This document shows, in pieces, positions 41,152-51,383 of a stretch of DNA of 64,000 bases. Numbering within the stretch: position 1 is the stretch's first letter; every line of letters begins with the position of its first letter. Position numbers and translations under genes: made by a program. Source of the DNA: Sandaracinaceae bacterium (GTDB lineage: Bacteria; Myxococcota_A; Polyangia; Polyangiales; Sandaracinaceae); contig JAHBWG010000007.1 in the NCBI GenBank assembly GCA_019637095.1, positions 1 through 64,000 on the forward strand. Reading direction: 5' to 3'. The notes beneath the pieces were generated by a model. It ran no database searches and was not told where the DNA came from. It saw nothing but the letters and a program-made list of their open reading frames with translations.

Positions 41152-41538
41152 ATGAGCGACGACGACGAGAAGTGGCGCAGCCAGCTCACCCCCGAGCAGT
41201 ACCGGATCGCGCGCGAGAAGGGGACCGAGCGCGCGTTCACCGGCGCGTACTGGGACCACCACGAGAAGGGCAAGTATCTTTGCGTCTGTTGCGGCGCCGA
41301 GCTCTTCTCGAGCGAGCACAAGTACGACTCGGGCTCGGGCTGGCCGAGCTTCTGGCAGCCGAGCCGGCCCGAGCACGTCGGCGAGGACGAGGACCGCAGC
41401 CATTTCATGGTCCGCACCGAGATCGTGTGCTCTCGGTGCGGCGCGCACCTCGGCCACGTCTTCGAGGACGGCCCGCGCCCGACCGGGACGCGCTACTGCG
41501 TCAACTCGGCTTCCTTGACGTTCGAGCCCGAGGAGTAG
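41152..41538 (+). CDS. msrB: Peptide-methionine (R)-S-oxide reductase MsrB
   Basis: A 128-residue protein. It reduces methionine-R-sulfoxide in proteins using thioredoxin. The two zinc CxxC pairs (CVCC and CSRC) and catalytic Cys in [13 protein letters not shown] are present, as are [11 protein letters not shown] and [17 protein letters not shown], typical of the family. There is no signal peptide, so it is cytoplasmic. A GAGGAGGG stretch precedes the ATG. It begins 11 bp after the kinase gene and converges closely with the HAD gene. Confidence 0.97.
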   Translation: MSDDDEKWRSQLTPEQYRIAREKGTERAFTGAYWDHHEKGKYLCVCCGAELFSSEHKYDSGSGWPSFWQPSRPEHVGEDEDRSHFMVRTEIVCSRCGAHLGHVFEDGPRPTGTRYCVNSASLTFEPEE

Positions 41539-41542
41539 CCGC

Positions 41543-42127
41543 TCAGAGCCCGAGCGCGCGGCGGAGCTGTGGCGCGCTCTCGAAGACGATCCCGCGCATG
41601 CCGGCGTCGATCGCGGCCTCGACGTTGGGCGCGCGGTCGTCGACGAAGACGCAGCGCGCCGGCGGGACGCCGAGCGCGCGCGCGGCGTGCGCGTACGCCT
41701 CGGGCGCGGGCTTGCGGTAGCCGGTCACGCACGAGACGAACGTCCACGCGACGTAGCGGCTCAGCGCGAGCTCCTCCTCGATCCACCGGTACCAGCACGG
41801 GTAGTTGCTGAGCGCGTGCATGACGACGCCGCGCGCGGCGAGCTCCCGAAGGAGCGGCTCGACGCCCTCGACGAACGCGTAGCCACCGCGCACCGCGCGC
41901 TCGAACGCGGCGTGGTCGAACGCGCGGCCGTCGGCGAAGAACGAGCGCAACATCTCGGCCGGCTCGAGCTCGCCGCGCTCGAAGCGGACCCACGCGTCGG
42001 GGTGCTTCTGTGCGAGCAGCTCGCGCAGGCTCAGGCCGAAGAAGCCGGGGATGACGCCCGAGTGGAAGGGGTCGACGACCAGGGTGTCCATCACGTCGAG
42101 GAGCAACACGTCGTCGGGCGCGAGCAT
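41543..42127 (-). CDS. HAD-superfamily hydrolase
   Basis: A 194-residue protein. Motif I is LLLDVMDTLV (Asp nucleophile, with the acid/base Asp two residues later), motif II lies at MHALSNYP, motif III Lys in GYRKPAPEAY, and motif IV VFVDDRAPNVEAA. The cap between about 18 and 90 is helical, as in subfamily I phosphatases related to dehalogenases and beta-phosphoglucomutases. The substrate is unknown. It is divergent from the next gene by 34 bp, and both promoters must overlap. TATCCG (42138-42143) predicts a near-leaderless start. Confidence 0.9.
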   Translation of the reverse strand: MLAPDDVLLLDVMDTLVVDPFHSGVIPGFFGLSLRELLAQKHPDAWVRFERGELEPAEMLRSFFADGRAFDHAAFERAVRGGYAFVEGVEPLLRELAARGVVMHALSNYPCWYRWIEEELALSRYVAWTFVSCVTGYRKPAPEAYAHAARALGVPPARCVFVDDRAPNVEAAIDAGMRGIVFESAPQLRRALGL

Positions 42128-42161
42128 GGCCAGGGGACGGATAGCCGATTATGGTCGCGGC

Positions 42162-42749
42162 GTGTCGAAGGAAGCATCGCCGGCGCGCGCGGCGCTCGTG
42201 ATCGGGGCGCTCGCGCTCGCGGGGCTCGCGCTCTTCTGGCGGTTCCGCGGCAACGACGCGCCCCCGCCGCTCGCGCCCACCAGCCCCGCCGACGCGGGCG
42301 CGCCGACGTTCGCCGAGCCCACGCCGCTCGAGGCGCCGACGACGACGTACGACCCCGAGCCGCTCGCCCGCCTGCTCCTCGACGGAAGCACCGCGGCAGA
42401 GGCCGAGCAGGCCGCGGCGATCTACGCGCCCGAGCCGCCGACGCGCGGGGTCGAAGAGCCGGAGGAGGTCGCGCGCGAGCGCATGGAGGCCGCCGCCGCC
42501 GCCGCCGCGGCCGAGCCGGTCGCGCGCGCGCCCGGCACGCCCGCGCAGCAGCTCCGCCAGGCGACGTTCTGGCGCGGCCTGCTCGACTCGCGGCTCGACG
42601 CGATGCGCGAGGCGCTGCGCGAGGCCGAGGCGTCGGGCGACGCACAGGCCGCCGAGCGGTCGCGACGGTTGCTCGCCCGGCTCGAGGGCCAGCGCCCGGC
42701 CCTCGACGAGCGCATCGAGGCGCTCCGGCGCGAGGCCGAGCCCGAGTGA
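42162..42749 (+). CDS. Single-pass membrane or exported helical protein
   Basis: A 195-residue protein from GTG 42162. A hydrophobic N-terminus (ALVIGALALAGLALFWRF, residues about 11-28) acts as an anchor or signal. A Pro/Ala/Thr-rich stretch (about 33-70) is followed by Glu/Ala-rich helices (LLDSRLDAMREALREAEASG, RRLLARLEGQRPALDERIEA), probably a coiled coil. No catalytic motif. It is divergent from the HAD gene. TATGGT (42150-42155) directly precedes the start codon, predicting a leaderless mRNA. Function unknown. Confidence 0.65.
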   Translation: MSKEASPARAALVIGALALAGLALFWRFRGNDAPPPLAPTSPADAGAPTFAEPTPLEAPTTTYDPEPLARLLLDGSTAAEAEQAAAIYAPEPPTRGVEEPEEVARERMEAAAAAAAAEPVARAPGTPAQQLRQATFWRGLLDSRLDAMREALREAEASGDAQAAERSRRLLARLEGQRPALDERIEALRREAEPE

Positions 42750-42800
42750 TCGACGAACCTTCGAGCGACACCCCGCCGGCCGCGTGCTAGCACCGCCGCC

Positions 42801-43967
<1,167 letters not shown>

Positions 43968-43980
43968 ATCGAACGCGCCT

Positions 43981-44239
43981 TCGAGACCAGCCCGTCGCGA
44001 AGCGACGGGCGTAGGTCGAAGGGCGCACGCGGCCGACGGCGCCATCGAGACCAGCCCATCGCGCAGCGACGGGCGTAGGTCGAGGGGGCGCATGCGGCCG
44101 ACGGCGCCATCGAGACCAGCCCATCGCGCAGCGACGGGCGTAGGTCGAGGGGCCGCACGCGGCCGACGGCGCGATCGAGACCAGCCCGTCGCGCAGCGAC
44201 GGGCGTAGGTCGAGGGGGCCCCATCGCCCCGCGATGGGG
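43981..44239. repeat. Four tandem 64-65 bp units, each with a hairpin
   Basis: Units begin with TCGAGACCAGCCC at 43981, 44045, 44110 and 44175 (period 64-65 bp). Each contains a stem built from CCC(G/A)TCGC and GCGACGGG with a 3-nt loop, then GTAGGTCGAGGG and a CG-rich spacer with ACGCGGCCGACGGCG. The last unit runs into a different hairpin (44219-44239). The array lies between two convergent genes. No coding function is supported. Confidence 0.9.
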
Positions 44240-44289
44240 TCGAACGCGGCTCCGCCGCGTTCGGACGGAGGGGTGCGAAGCACCCCTCC
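44219..44289. terminator. Three consecutive perfect hairpins between convergent genes
   Basis: CCCCATCGC/GCGATGGGG (44219-44239), CGAACGCGGC/GCCGCGTTCG (44241-44263) and GGAGGGGTGC/GCACCCCTCC (44267-44289) are perfect 9-10 bp stems with 3-nt loops, separated by 1-3 nt. They follow the tandem array and end 7 bp before the stop codon of the lipoprotein gene on the other strand. They probably act as strong bidirectional transcription or decay barriers. Confidence 0.6.
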
Positions 44290-44295
44290 AGAACT

Positions 44296-44928
44296 TCAGA
44301 ACGCGCAGACCGGCATCGAGTTCTGGAGCTCGAGACCGCTGCAGTTCGCGAGGCGGAACGTGCCGGGCGAGTTGAGCGCCATCACGTCCGAGCCGCGCGC
44401 GTGCAGCTCGAGCTCGAGCGTCGGGTTCGCCTGGTTGCGCAGGAACTGGCAGCGCAGGTTGCCGCGCACGGTCGGGTTGCCCGCGTCGTCACAGAACTCG
44501 ACGTTCGAGATCTGGCACGGCTGCGCCTCGCTCGGGGTGCTCGAGCCGCACGCGCCGACGTGCGTGTTGGGGCCGTCGGTGATCGTCACGGTGCAGCTCC
44601 CGCCGCCCGCGCTGCCGCCGCCGAACGGGATGATCGCCTGGCGCACGGAGATCGAGAAGCCGCCGCCCTGCATCGCGCTGAAGCTCACCGTGCGGGTGCT
44701 GCCCTCGACCTCGGCGACCGTGCAGCTCAGCGTCGCCGGCGTCCCGGTCGCGTCGCACGGGTCGCTGTTGTTGATGCCGCAGATGTCTCGGTTCGGCGCC
44801 GGCGTACAGCCGCGCGTGTTCTCGCACGAGGTGCCGTATTGGATGTCGGCGAACAGCGCCCCCGCGTTCGGATCACCGCAGGCCAAGAGGCCGAACGAGA
44901 GCAAGGTGGGCGCGAGGGTTCGACGCAT
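44296..44928 (-). CDS. Secreted lipoprotein, beta-rich, unknown function
   Basis: A 210-residue protein starting at ATG 44928, which has GGAG at good distance; an upstream ATG at 44943 lacks one. A lipobox (SFGLLACGD, Cys16) is followed by a mature domain with about ten cysteines (YGTSCENTRGCTPAP, NRDICGINNSDPCD) and beta strands (ATLSCTVAEVEGSTRTVSFS). Sequence pattern suggests an immunoglobulin-like or jelly-roll fold. No recognised family. It faces the sulfur-metabolism gene across a hairpin array and is followed at its 5' side by the kinase operon in the same orientation. Confidence 0.7.
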   Translation of the reverse strand: MRRTLAPTLLSFGLLACGDPNAGALFADIQYGTSCENTRGCTPAPNRDICGINNSDPCDATGTPATLSCTVAEVEGSTRTVSFSAMQGGGFSISVRQAIIPFGGGSAGGGSCTVTITDGPNTHVGACGSSTPSEAQPCQISNVEFCDDAGNPTVRGNLRCQFLRNQANPTLELELHARGSDVMALNSPGTFRLANCSGLELQNSMPVCAF

Positions 44929-44991
44929 GCGATCTCCGGTCATCGCCGGGAGGCTAGCAACGACCGAGGCGGCGCGTCCAACAAGAGCGCA

Positions 44992-47304
44992 TCAGCGCCG
45001 CCACACCTCCGCCGCGCGCACCGCCACCGTGTGCCGGGCCGCCTCGAACCGCGGCGAGGCGCGCAGCGGCGCGAGCTGGCGGCAGCGGTCGAGCCAGTGG
45101 ACGTCGACGAGGACCCCCGCCGCCGCGCGCTCGAGCGCGTCGAGCGCGAGCTCCACGTCCCCGGCCACCGCCGCGCACTCCACCACGATCTGGAGCATCA
45201 GCGAGCGGAACCGCGGGTTCGGCGCCGCCGCGTCGAGCTCTTCGAGCCCCTGCCGCGCGGCGTCGGCGAGCGGCTCGCCGAGCGCGTACCGGTAGAGGGC
45301 GACCGCCGGCGCGGCGCGCCGCCCGAGCGCCTCGAGGCCGCCGAGCAGCTCGCGCGCGAACGCGTGGTCGTCGAGGAACAGGGCCCAGCGAAGCCGCGCG
45401 ACGAGGACGGGCAGCGCCGACGGATCGACCAGCCCGAGCAGGACGTCCGCGTGGCGCTCCATCGTCTCGCGGTCCCCCTCGAGCGCGGCCGAGCGCGCGA
45501 GCGCGAGGTGGCACGCGTTCAGCGTCGGATCGAGCGAGAGCGCGAGCGCGAGGCGCTCGCGGCCCTCGCGGAGCCGACCCGCCTCGAGCTGCAGCTCCGC
45601 GAGGTACTGGTGCGCCTCCGGCATCGTCGGCGCGATCGCGATGGCCTCCGCGCACGCGAGCGCCGCGGCCCGATAGTCGCCGCCCTGCACGGCGTACATC
45701 GCGCGCGCGAGGTGCGTCTCGGCGACGTCGGGCGCCTCACGGCTGGCGCGCTCGACGGCGCGGCGCGCGCGCTCGCCCCGCGCGCCTTCGTCGAGCGACT
45801 GCGCGCCGCCCCACCACGCGCGGATGCACGCGATGGCGTACGCGGCGATGGCGGGCGTGAAGCCGGGCGCGAGCGCGAGCGCGCGCTCGAGCTTGTCCAC
45901 GGTCCCGCCCGCGTTCATGAGCACGTCCGTGCGCAGGTCGCGCCTCGCCTCGAGGTAGAGCGTGAGCGCCTCGGCCGGCGCGCTGTGGCGGTGGCTCGCC
46001 GCGGTCAGCTCGAGCCGCAGCGCCTCGGCGAGCCGCCGCGCCATGGACTCCTGCAGCGCGAAGACGTCCTCGAAGCGCCCCTCGAAGCGCTCGCTCCAGA
46101 GCTGGACGCCCGAGGGCTCGACGAGCCGCGCCGCGAGCCGCACGCGATCGCCCGCGAGCTGCACGGTGCCGTCGACGACCGCGTCGACGCCGAGCGCGTC
46201 GTGCACCTCCTTGGGGTCGCGGCGCTCCGCGAAGCGCCGCGTCGCGCCGAGCGCGAGGAGCTTGAGCCCGCGGGTCCGCGACAGCACGTCGACGAGCTCC
46301 TCCGAGAGCCCGTCGCCGAGATAGTCGTGCTCGGGCGCGCCGCGGTACGCGAACGGCAGGATGGCGAGCGCCCGCGCGCCGAGCTCCATCGGCGCGTAGA
46401 GGCTGGGCGGCGTGGTCGGGGTCGCGTGACGCGGCGCGCCCGTCGCCTCGAGCGCGGCGCGCACCTGCGCCGCGCTCGCGGGTCGCTGCGCGGGCTCGCG
46501 GCCGAGCAGCTGCAAGATCAGCGTCGCGAGCGTGTCGGGCAGCGGCGCGAGCGCGCGCGGGTCGCGCGGCGGCGACGCGAGGCGCGCGACCGCGACGGCG
46601 ATCGGGGTGTCTCCGTCGAAGGGCAGCGCGCCCGTCGCCATCTCGAACAGGACGACGCCGAGCGCGTAGAGATCGCTCGCCGGCTCCGCGGGCCGCCCCG
46701 CGACCTGCTCGGGCGCCATGTAGTGGGGCGTGCCGATCAGGCCGCCGGTGTGCCCGCCGGCGGTGCTCGCCATCCGCGCGATGCCGAAGTCCGTCAGGAC
46801 CACGCGTCCGTCGCGCGCGAGGATCACGTTCGCGGGCTTGAGGTCGCGGTGCACGACGCCCGCGGCGTGCGCCGCCTCGAGCCCGGCGGCGATCGCGGCG
46901 CCGATGCGCCGCACCTCGTCGGGCGGGAGGCGCCCGCGCGCCTCGAGCACGTCGTCGAGCGCCTCACCCTCGACGAGCTCCATCGTCAGGAACGGGAGGC
47001 CGCGGTGCTCGCCGAGGTCGTGCGTGCGCGCGACGTTGGGGTGCGTGACCTTGCGCGCGACGCGCACCTCGCGCACGAACCGCTCGGCGCTGCGCGCCGA
47101 GACGCGCGTGAGCAGCTTGAGCGCCACGCGCTCGTCGAGCGTCGCGTCGTGCGCGCGATAGACGGTGCCCATCCCGCCGCGCCCGATCTGCGCCTCGATG
47201 TGGTAGCGCCCGGCGATCAGGTCGCCCGGCGCGAGGTCCGGCGCGATGCCCTCGGGCTCGAGGCCGTCGGCCGCCTGCGTCTCGTCGTCCGCGCCCTCCG
47301 CCAT
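44992..47304 (-). CDS. Ser/Thr protein kinase with FlgO/TolB-like and TPR regions
   Basis: A 770-residue protein. The kinase domain (about 30-295) has GRGGMGTVYR, VALKLL, catalytic HRDLKPANVI, LTDFGIARM and GTPHYMAPE, all intact. Next, ALAILPFAYRG, YLGDGLSEELVDVL and VDAVVDGTVQLAGDRVRLAARLV form the FlgO-like/TolB-N-like segment often seen in CadC-type and kinase-TPR proteins. The C-terminal about 320 residues are TPR-like helices. There is no membrane segment. It starts 9 nt after the SpoVR stop and is the last gene of the yeaH-spoVR operon, so it probably works with them. In Enterobacteria the same neighbourhood encodes the kinase PrkA/YeaG instead. Confidence 0.88.
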   Translation of the reverse strand: MAEGADDETQAADGLEPEGIAPDLAPGDLIAGRYHIEAQIGRGGMGTVYRAHDATLDERVALKLLTRVSARSAERFVREVRVARKVTHPNVARTHDLGEHRGLPFLTMELVEGEALDDVLEARGRLPPDEVRRIGAAIAAGLEAAHAAGVVHRDLKPANVILARDGRVVLTDFGIARMASTAGGHTGGLIGTPHYMAPEQVAGRPAEPASDLYALGVVLFEMATGALPFDGDTPIAVAVARLASPPRDPRALAPLPDTLATLILQLLGREPAQRPASAAQVRAALEATGAPRHATPTTPPSLYAPMELGARALAILPFAYRGAPEHDYLGDGLSEELVDVLSRTRGLKLLALGATRRFAERRDPKEVHDALGVDAVVDGTVQLAGDRVRLAARLVEPSGVQLWSERFEGRFEDVFALQESMARRLAEALRLELTAASHRHSAPAEALTLYLEARRDLRTDVLMNAGGTVDKLERALALAPGFTPAIAAYAIACIRAWWGGAQSLDEGARGERARRAVERASREAPDVAETHLARAMYAVQGGDYRAAALACAEAIAIAPTMPEAHQYLAELQLEAGRLREGRERLALALSLDPTLNACHLALARSAALEGDRETMERHADVLLGLVDPSALPVLVARLRWALFLDDHAFARELLGGLEALGRRAAPAVALYRYALGEPLADAARQGLEELDAAAPNPRFRSLMLQIVVECAAVAGDVELALDALERAAAGVLVDVHWLDRCRQLAPLRASPRFEAARHTVAVRAAEVWRR

Positions 47305-47313
47305 CGAGCCCCG

Positions 47314-48849
47314 CTACTTGAGCGGCCGCTGCACGTGCTCCTTGCCGTCGAAGCGCAGGAGCACGGGCTTGTTGTCGACGAGCGTGTGGATCTCGACGGG
47401 GCGCCGCCAGATGCGCGCGAGCGAGCGCAGCACCTCCTTGGCCCAGTCGAGCCGCAGGTCGACGCCCTGGTGGTCGTGCGAGAGCAACAGCTCGCCGCGG
47501 TTCTCGTGGTTCTTGTCGACGACGCGGATGAACGGCTGGCCCGCGTTGGTCAGCGAGAAGAGGAGCTTGTTCTTCACCTCGTGGAAGCGCCGGCTCTCGA
47601 TCTCGAAGCGGTCGTTGCGCTGGTTGAAGCCGAACGTGTAGAGCTTCTGCGCGGCGACGAACTCCGGCGTGAGGAACTCGTCGATGAAGGTCACGTCGTT
47701 GTAGAGCGAGCGCACCTCGAAGATCTTCTTGCGCCCGAGCCCGGTGCGGCGGTCCCAGGACTGCCGCGCCTCGAGCGTCTCGCAGTCCTCCCACTCCTTG
47801 CCGAACTGCCCGCGGTCCCAGCGCTCCTCGATGTGGCGGTAGAGCTCGACGCCGAGCTTGTACGGGTTGAGCCGGCCGTTGGCCGTCTCGAGCACCGACG
47901 CGTTGCGCTCCGCGTACTCGATGATCTCCGAGTCCTCCGAGAGCTTCTCCGTCATCAGCCGCGAGTGCCAATACGAGGCCCATCCCTCGTTCATGATCTT
48001 CGTCTGCATCTGAGGCCAGAAGTAGTAGGCCTCGCGCCGGATCACCGCGAGGATGTCGCGCTCCCAGCGCTCGAGCGGCGCGTGGTCGAGCAGGAACCCG
48101 AGCACGTCGCGGTCCGGGTGCTCGGGGATGCGGCGCGCGCGCTCGCGCTCCTCGGCGGCCTTCTCGCGCTGCTCGTCCACGAACGCCTGCGGGTTGATGT
48201 ACGACTCCATGTAGTCGCGATCGACGCGCAGCAGGGCGAGCTCGAGCGCGTCCGTCTCCTCCTCCTCGCGCTCGTCCTTGCGCTTGGTGGGCAGGAACGG
48301 CTTCTGCGGATCGATCAGGTTCTCGAGCGAGAGGCAGTGGTCGACGTACTCCTCGACGCGCTCGATCCCGACGCGGTCCGCCCAGCGGCGCACGATCGCG
48401 CCGTGGTTCGCCATCGTGTCGATCCACTTGCGGATCGGCTCGCCGGTGCGCTGCTCGACGCCCTGGTCGGTCGCGCGGAACGCGAAGTTGTTCTTGAAGA
48501 AGTCGACGTGCGCGTAGACGTGCGCCATCACGAGCTTCTGATCGACGAGGCTGTTGCCCTCGAGCAGGTAGGCGATCGCGGGGCTGTTGTTGATCACCAT
48601 CTCGTAGATCTTCGAGAGGCCGTACTCGCTGCTCTTGGCGAGCTGCTCGAACTCCATCCCGAAGCGCCAGTGCGGGTAGCGCACCGGGAAGCCCCCGTAC
48701 GCGGCGAGCTCGTTCATCTGGTCGTAGGCGACGACCTCGAAGATGGTCGGGAAGAAGTCCAAGCCGTAGCCGCGCGCGACCTCCTCGACCTGGATCTGGA
48801 TGTCGCGCAGATAGCGCGGCAGGCGTCGGGTGAGCCGGTAGGCGCTCAA
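47314..48849 (-). CDS. SpoVR-family protein (YcgB-like)
   Basis: A 511-residue protein, close to the usual SpoVR length. Family signatures are clear: [57 protein letters not shown] and [14 protein letters not shown]. SpoVR acts in spore cortex formation in Bacillus and in a PrkA-YeaH-SpoVR stress or aggregation pathway in other bacteria; the biochemical role is unknown. The start is TTG 48849: no ATG or GTG exists upstream of the conserved region, and AAGGGGA lies 8-9 nt before it inside the end of yeaH, so initiation is coupled. It begins 1 nt before the YeaH stop ends. Confidence 0.92.
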   Translation of the reverse strand: MSAYRLTRRLPRYLRDIQIQVEEVARGYGLDFFPTIFEVVAYDQMNELAAYGGFPVRYPHWRFGMEFEQLAKSSEYGLSKIYEMVINNSPAIAYLLEGNSLVDQKLVMAHVYAHVDFFKNNFAFRATDQGVEQRTGEPIRKWIDTMANHGAIVRRWADRVGIERVEEYVDHCLSLENLIDPQKPFLPTKRKDEREEEETDALELALLRVDRDYMESYINPQAFVDEQREKAAEERERARRIPEHPDRDVLGFLLDHAPLERWERDILAVIRREAYYFWPQMQTKIMNEGWASYWHSRLMTEKLSEDSEIIEYAERNASVLETANGRLNPYKLGVELYRHIEERWDRGQFGKEWEDCETLEARQSWDRRTGLGRKKIFEVRSLYNDVTFIDEFLTPEFVAAQKLYTFGFNQRNDRFEIESRRFHEVKNKLLFSLTNAGQPFIRVVDKNHENRGELLLSHDHQGVDLRLDWAKEVLRSLARIWRRPVEIHTLVDNKPVLLRFDGKEHVQRPLK

Positions 48850-48850
48850 G

Positions 48851-49960
48851 TCACTTCCCCTTGCCCAAGAAGTCGCGGATCGAGCCGACGATCGCGTCGC
48901 GGTCGCGGATCTCGCTGGTGATCAGCCGGTCGTCGTCCTTGAGGTGCTCGCGCAGGTCCTTGATGAACTGACCGGAGCCGTACGGGCTCTCGACCTGCCC
49001 GTAGCAGAATACGTTCGAGGCGGGCAGCAGCGTCTTCTTCATCAGGTCGATGCAGACGAGCGTGTCGTCGACGCTCCAGTTGTCGCCGTCGGAGAAGTGG
49101 AACGGGTAGATGTTCCACTCCGAGGCCGGGTAGTCCGAGTCGATCATCTGCGCGGCGAGCTTGTACGCGCTCGAGATCATCGTGCCGCCCGACTCGCGCG
49201 TGCGGAAGAACGTCTCGCGGTCCACCTCGCGCGCGACCGCGTCGTGGATGATGAAGCGCGTCTCGACCCCCTTGTACTGCCGCTGGAGCCACGCATCGAG
49301 CCAGAAGGACTCGATGCGCACGATCTCCTTCTGCTCGTCGCCCATCGAGCCGGAGACGTCCATCATGTAGATGATCACCGCGTTGGCGATCGGCTCCTCC
49401 TCCGTCTTCCAGGAGCGGAAGCGCATGTCGTCGCGCGTGGGGATGACGATGGGGTTCGACGGGTCGTAGCCGCCCATCACGATCTGGCGGCGCAGCGCGG
49501 CCTTGTACGTGCGCTTGAAGTGGCGCAGCGAGCTCGGCCCGACGCGCCGGATCCCGACGTAGCGGTCCTTCTGGTCGATCACCTTGGACTTGCCGCGGTT
49601 CTCGATGTTCGGCAGCTCGAGCTCCTCGCCGAGGATCTCCGCGAGCTCGTCGAGCGTGACGTCGACCTCGAGGACGTGCTGGCCGGCGTCCTTGCCGGCC
49701 TCGCCCTGGCCGTCGCCCGGCTGCGGATCGCCGCCGACGGGATCGCCCTCGTCGCCGTCGCCCTGGCCGACGCCGCCCTTCTGCTTGTCGCCATACCGGA
49801 ACTTCGGGATGTCGATCTGCGGGATGGGGATCGAGACGACGTCCTTGCCCTGCTTGCCGATCAGCTCGCCCTGCGAGATGTACTGCCGCAGGTTCTTCCG
49901 GATGCGTCCGCGAACGATCTGCTTGAACCGGCCATGGTCCTCGTCGATGCGAAGCGACAC
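48851..49960 (-). CDS. YeaH-family (DUF444) vWA protein
   Basis: A 369-residue protein starting at GTG 49960. Family motifs are present: [50 protein letters not shown] and the vWA-like [14 protein letters not shown] with MIDAS residues. DUF444 proteins are encoded with SpoVR-type proteins and a PrkA kinase. Here SpoVR follows directly, PrkA is absent from the window, and a different Ser/Thr kinase follows. TATCCT (49967-49972) places the transcription start on the GTG, so the operon mRNA is predicted to be leaderless. A Gly/Asp-rich insertion (about 62-95) is the main departure from the family. Confidence 0.93.
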   Translation of the reverse strand: MSLRIDEDHGRFKQIVRGRIRKNLRQYISQGELIGKQGKDVVSIPIPQIDIPKFRYGDKQKGGVGQGDGDEGDPVGGDPQPGDGQGEAGKDAGQHVLEVDVTLDELAEILGEELELPNIENRGKSKVIDQKDRYVGIRRVGPSSLRHFKRTYKAALRRQIVMGGYDPSNPIVIPTRDDMRFRSWKTEEEPIANAVIIYMMDVSGSMGDEQKEIVRIESFWLDAWLQRQYKGVETRFIIHDAVAREVDRETFFRTRESGGTMISSAYKLAAQMIDSDYPASEWNIYPFHFSDGDNWSVDDTLVCIDLMKKTLLPASNVFCYGQVESPYGSGQFIKDLREHLKDDDRLITSEIRDRDAIVGSIRDFLGKGK

Positions 49961-49966
49961 CCGCAG

Positions 49967-49972
49967 AGGATA
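49967..49972 (-). promoter_or_regulatory. -10 element TATCCT of the yeaH-spoVR-kinase operon
   Basis: The last T is 7 nt before GTG 49960, so transcription should start on the initiation codon. The same hexamer precedes the sigma-54 activator at 8059. Confidence 0.4.
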
Positions 49973-50042
49973 TCAGCGCGCGGGCCCGGCCGCCGCGAGC
50001 AATCGCGTCGAGCGCCGCGACGCGCGCCGCGACCACCTGCTC

Positions 50043-50048
50043 TACAAT
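50043..50048 (+). promoter_or_regulatory. -10 element TACAAT of the activator-pseudokinase operon
   Basis: TACAAT ends 8 nt before GTG 50057. No good -35 is visible at 17 bp. The element lies in a 96-bp region that also holds the divergent yeaH promoter. Confidence 0.45.
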
Positions 50049-50056
50049 CCCGTCGC

Positions 50057-51382
50057 GTGTCCACGTCCCTTCCGCACGAGCCGGAGAGCGGCACCTGGGT
50101 CGAGGCCGGCCAGGACGGCGACGCCCTGCGCGTGCGCAAGGTGCGCCTCGCCGTGCTCGACGGGCCCGCCGCGGGCCGCTCGGTCGTGCTGGCGAAGAGC
50201 CCGATCGTCATCGGGCGCAGCGACGGCGACCTCGCGCTCGGCGATCGCAAGGTCTCGGCGCTCCACGCCGAGCTCCGGCTCGAGGAGAGCGGCTACCGGC
50301 TGCGCGACCTCGGCTCCACCAACGGCACGTTCGTCATGGGGCTGCGCGTGCTCGACGCGTACCTGCACCCGGGCGCGGTGATCGGCCTGGGCGACTCGGC
50401 CGTCCGCTTCGAGCCCCTCGACGGCTCGGTCGCGCTGCCGCTCTCGGACGCGACGCAGCTCGGCGAGCTGATCGGGGCGAGCCCGCCGATGCGGCGGCTC
50501 TACCGCGAGATCGAGAAGGTGGCGCCGACGGACATGGCCGCGCTCGTGACGGGCGAGACCGGGACCGGCAAGGAGCTCGTCGCGGGCGCGCTGCACGAGC
50601 TCTCGCCGCGCGCGCGCGGGCCCTTCGTCGTGCTCGACTGCGCCTCGATCTCGCGCTCGCTCTTCGCGGCGGAGCTCTTCGGCTACGAGGCCGGCGCGTT
50701 CACCGGGGCGCTCGAGCAGCATCGCGGCGCGCTCGAGCGCGCGGACGGCGGGACGCTCTTCCTCGACGAGCTGGCCGAGATCCCGCTCGACATGCAAGCG
50801 AGCTTGCTGCGTGCGATCGAGACGCGCGGGTTCCGCCGCCTCGGCGGCGACGAGATGCGCCAGAGCGACTTCCGCGTGGTCGCGGCGACGAACCGCGACC
50901 TGCGCGAGGAGGTGAACCGGCAGACCTTCCGCGCCGATCTCTACTTCCGCGTCGCGGTCGCGGTGCTCGAGGTGCCCCCGCTGCGCGCGCGAGGCGAGGA
51001 CGTCACGCTGCTCGCCGACCACTTCCGTCGCGAGCACGGCGCCGCGCCCTTCCCCGAGGGCTTCCTCGACTGGGCGAAGGCGCACGCGTGGCCGGGGAAC
51101 GTCCGCGAGCTCGGGCACGCGGTGTCACGCGCGTGCCTGCTCGGCAGCGTGCCCGGCGCGCCGGCGACGGCGTCCGACGACGACGCGCTCGCGATCGACC
51201 TCGGCGTCCCGTTCCGCGACGCGAAGGCGCGGCTCGTCGAGGCGTTCGAGCGGCGCTACCTCGCGGCCCTGCTCGAAGCGCACGAGCACAACCTCGCCGC
51301 CGCCGCCCGCGCGGCGAAGCTCGATCGCATGTCGATCTACAAGATGCTCGACCGGCTCGGGATCGCGCGAGAGGGCACGTAG
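50057..51382 (+). CDS. FHA-domain sigma-54-dependent transcriptional activator
   Basis: A 441-residue protein from GTG 50057. FHA domain (about 28-115): VIGRSDGDLALGDRKVSALH and GSTNGTFVMG. AAA+ domain (about 130-375): Walker A GETGTGKEL, YEAGAFTGAL with the GAFTGA sigma-54 loop, Walker B GGTLFLDELAEI. A Fis-type HTH (HNLAAAARAAKLDRMSIYKM) ends the protein. It has the same layout as the activator at 8059. The next gene, a membrane pseudokinase-kinase, starts 1 nt after its stop, so a kinase-to-FHA phosphorelay onto the activator is likely. Confidence 0.92.
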   Translation: MSTSLPHEPESGTWVEAGQDGDALRVRKVRLAVLDGPAAGRSVVLAKSPIVIGRSDGDLALGDRKVSALHAELRLEESGYRLRDLGSTNGTFVMGLRVLDAYLHPGAVIGLGDSAVRFEPLDGSVALPLSDATQLGELIGASPPMRRLYREIEKVAPTDMAALVTGETGTGKELVAGALHELSPRARGPFVVLDCASISRSLFAAELFGYEAGAFTGALEQHRGALERADGGTLFLDELAEIPLDMQASLLRAIETRGFRRLGGDEMRQSDFRVVAATNRDLREEVNRQTFRADLYFRVAVAVLEVPPLRARGEDVTLLADHFRREHGAAPFPEGFLDWAKAHAWPGNVRELGHAVSRACLLGSVPGAPATASDDDALAIDLGVPFRDAKARLVEAFERRYLAALLEAHEHNLAAAARAAKLDRMSIYKMLDRLGIAREGT

Positions 51383-51383
51383 C

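Noticed and set aside
43981-44240. Possible CRISPR array (four regular repeats of about 65 bp)
   Set aside because: The units are continuous near-identical repeats with no variable spacers and no cas genes nearby.
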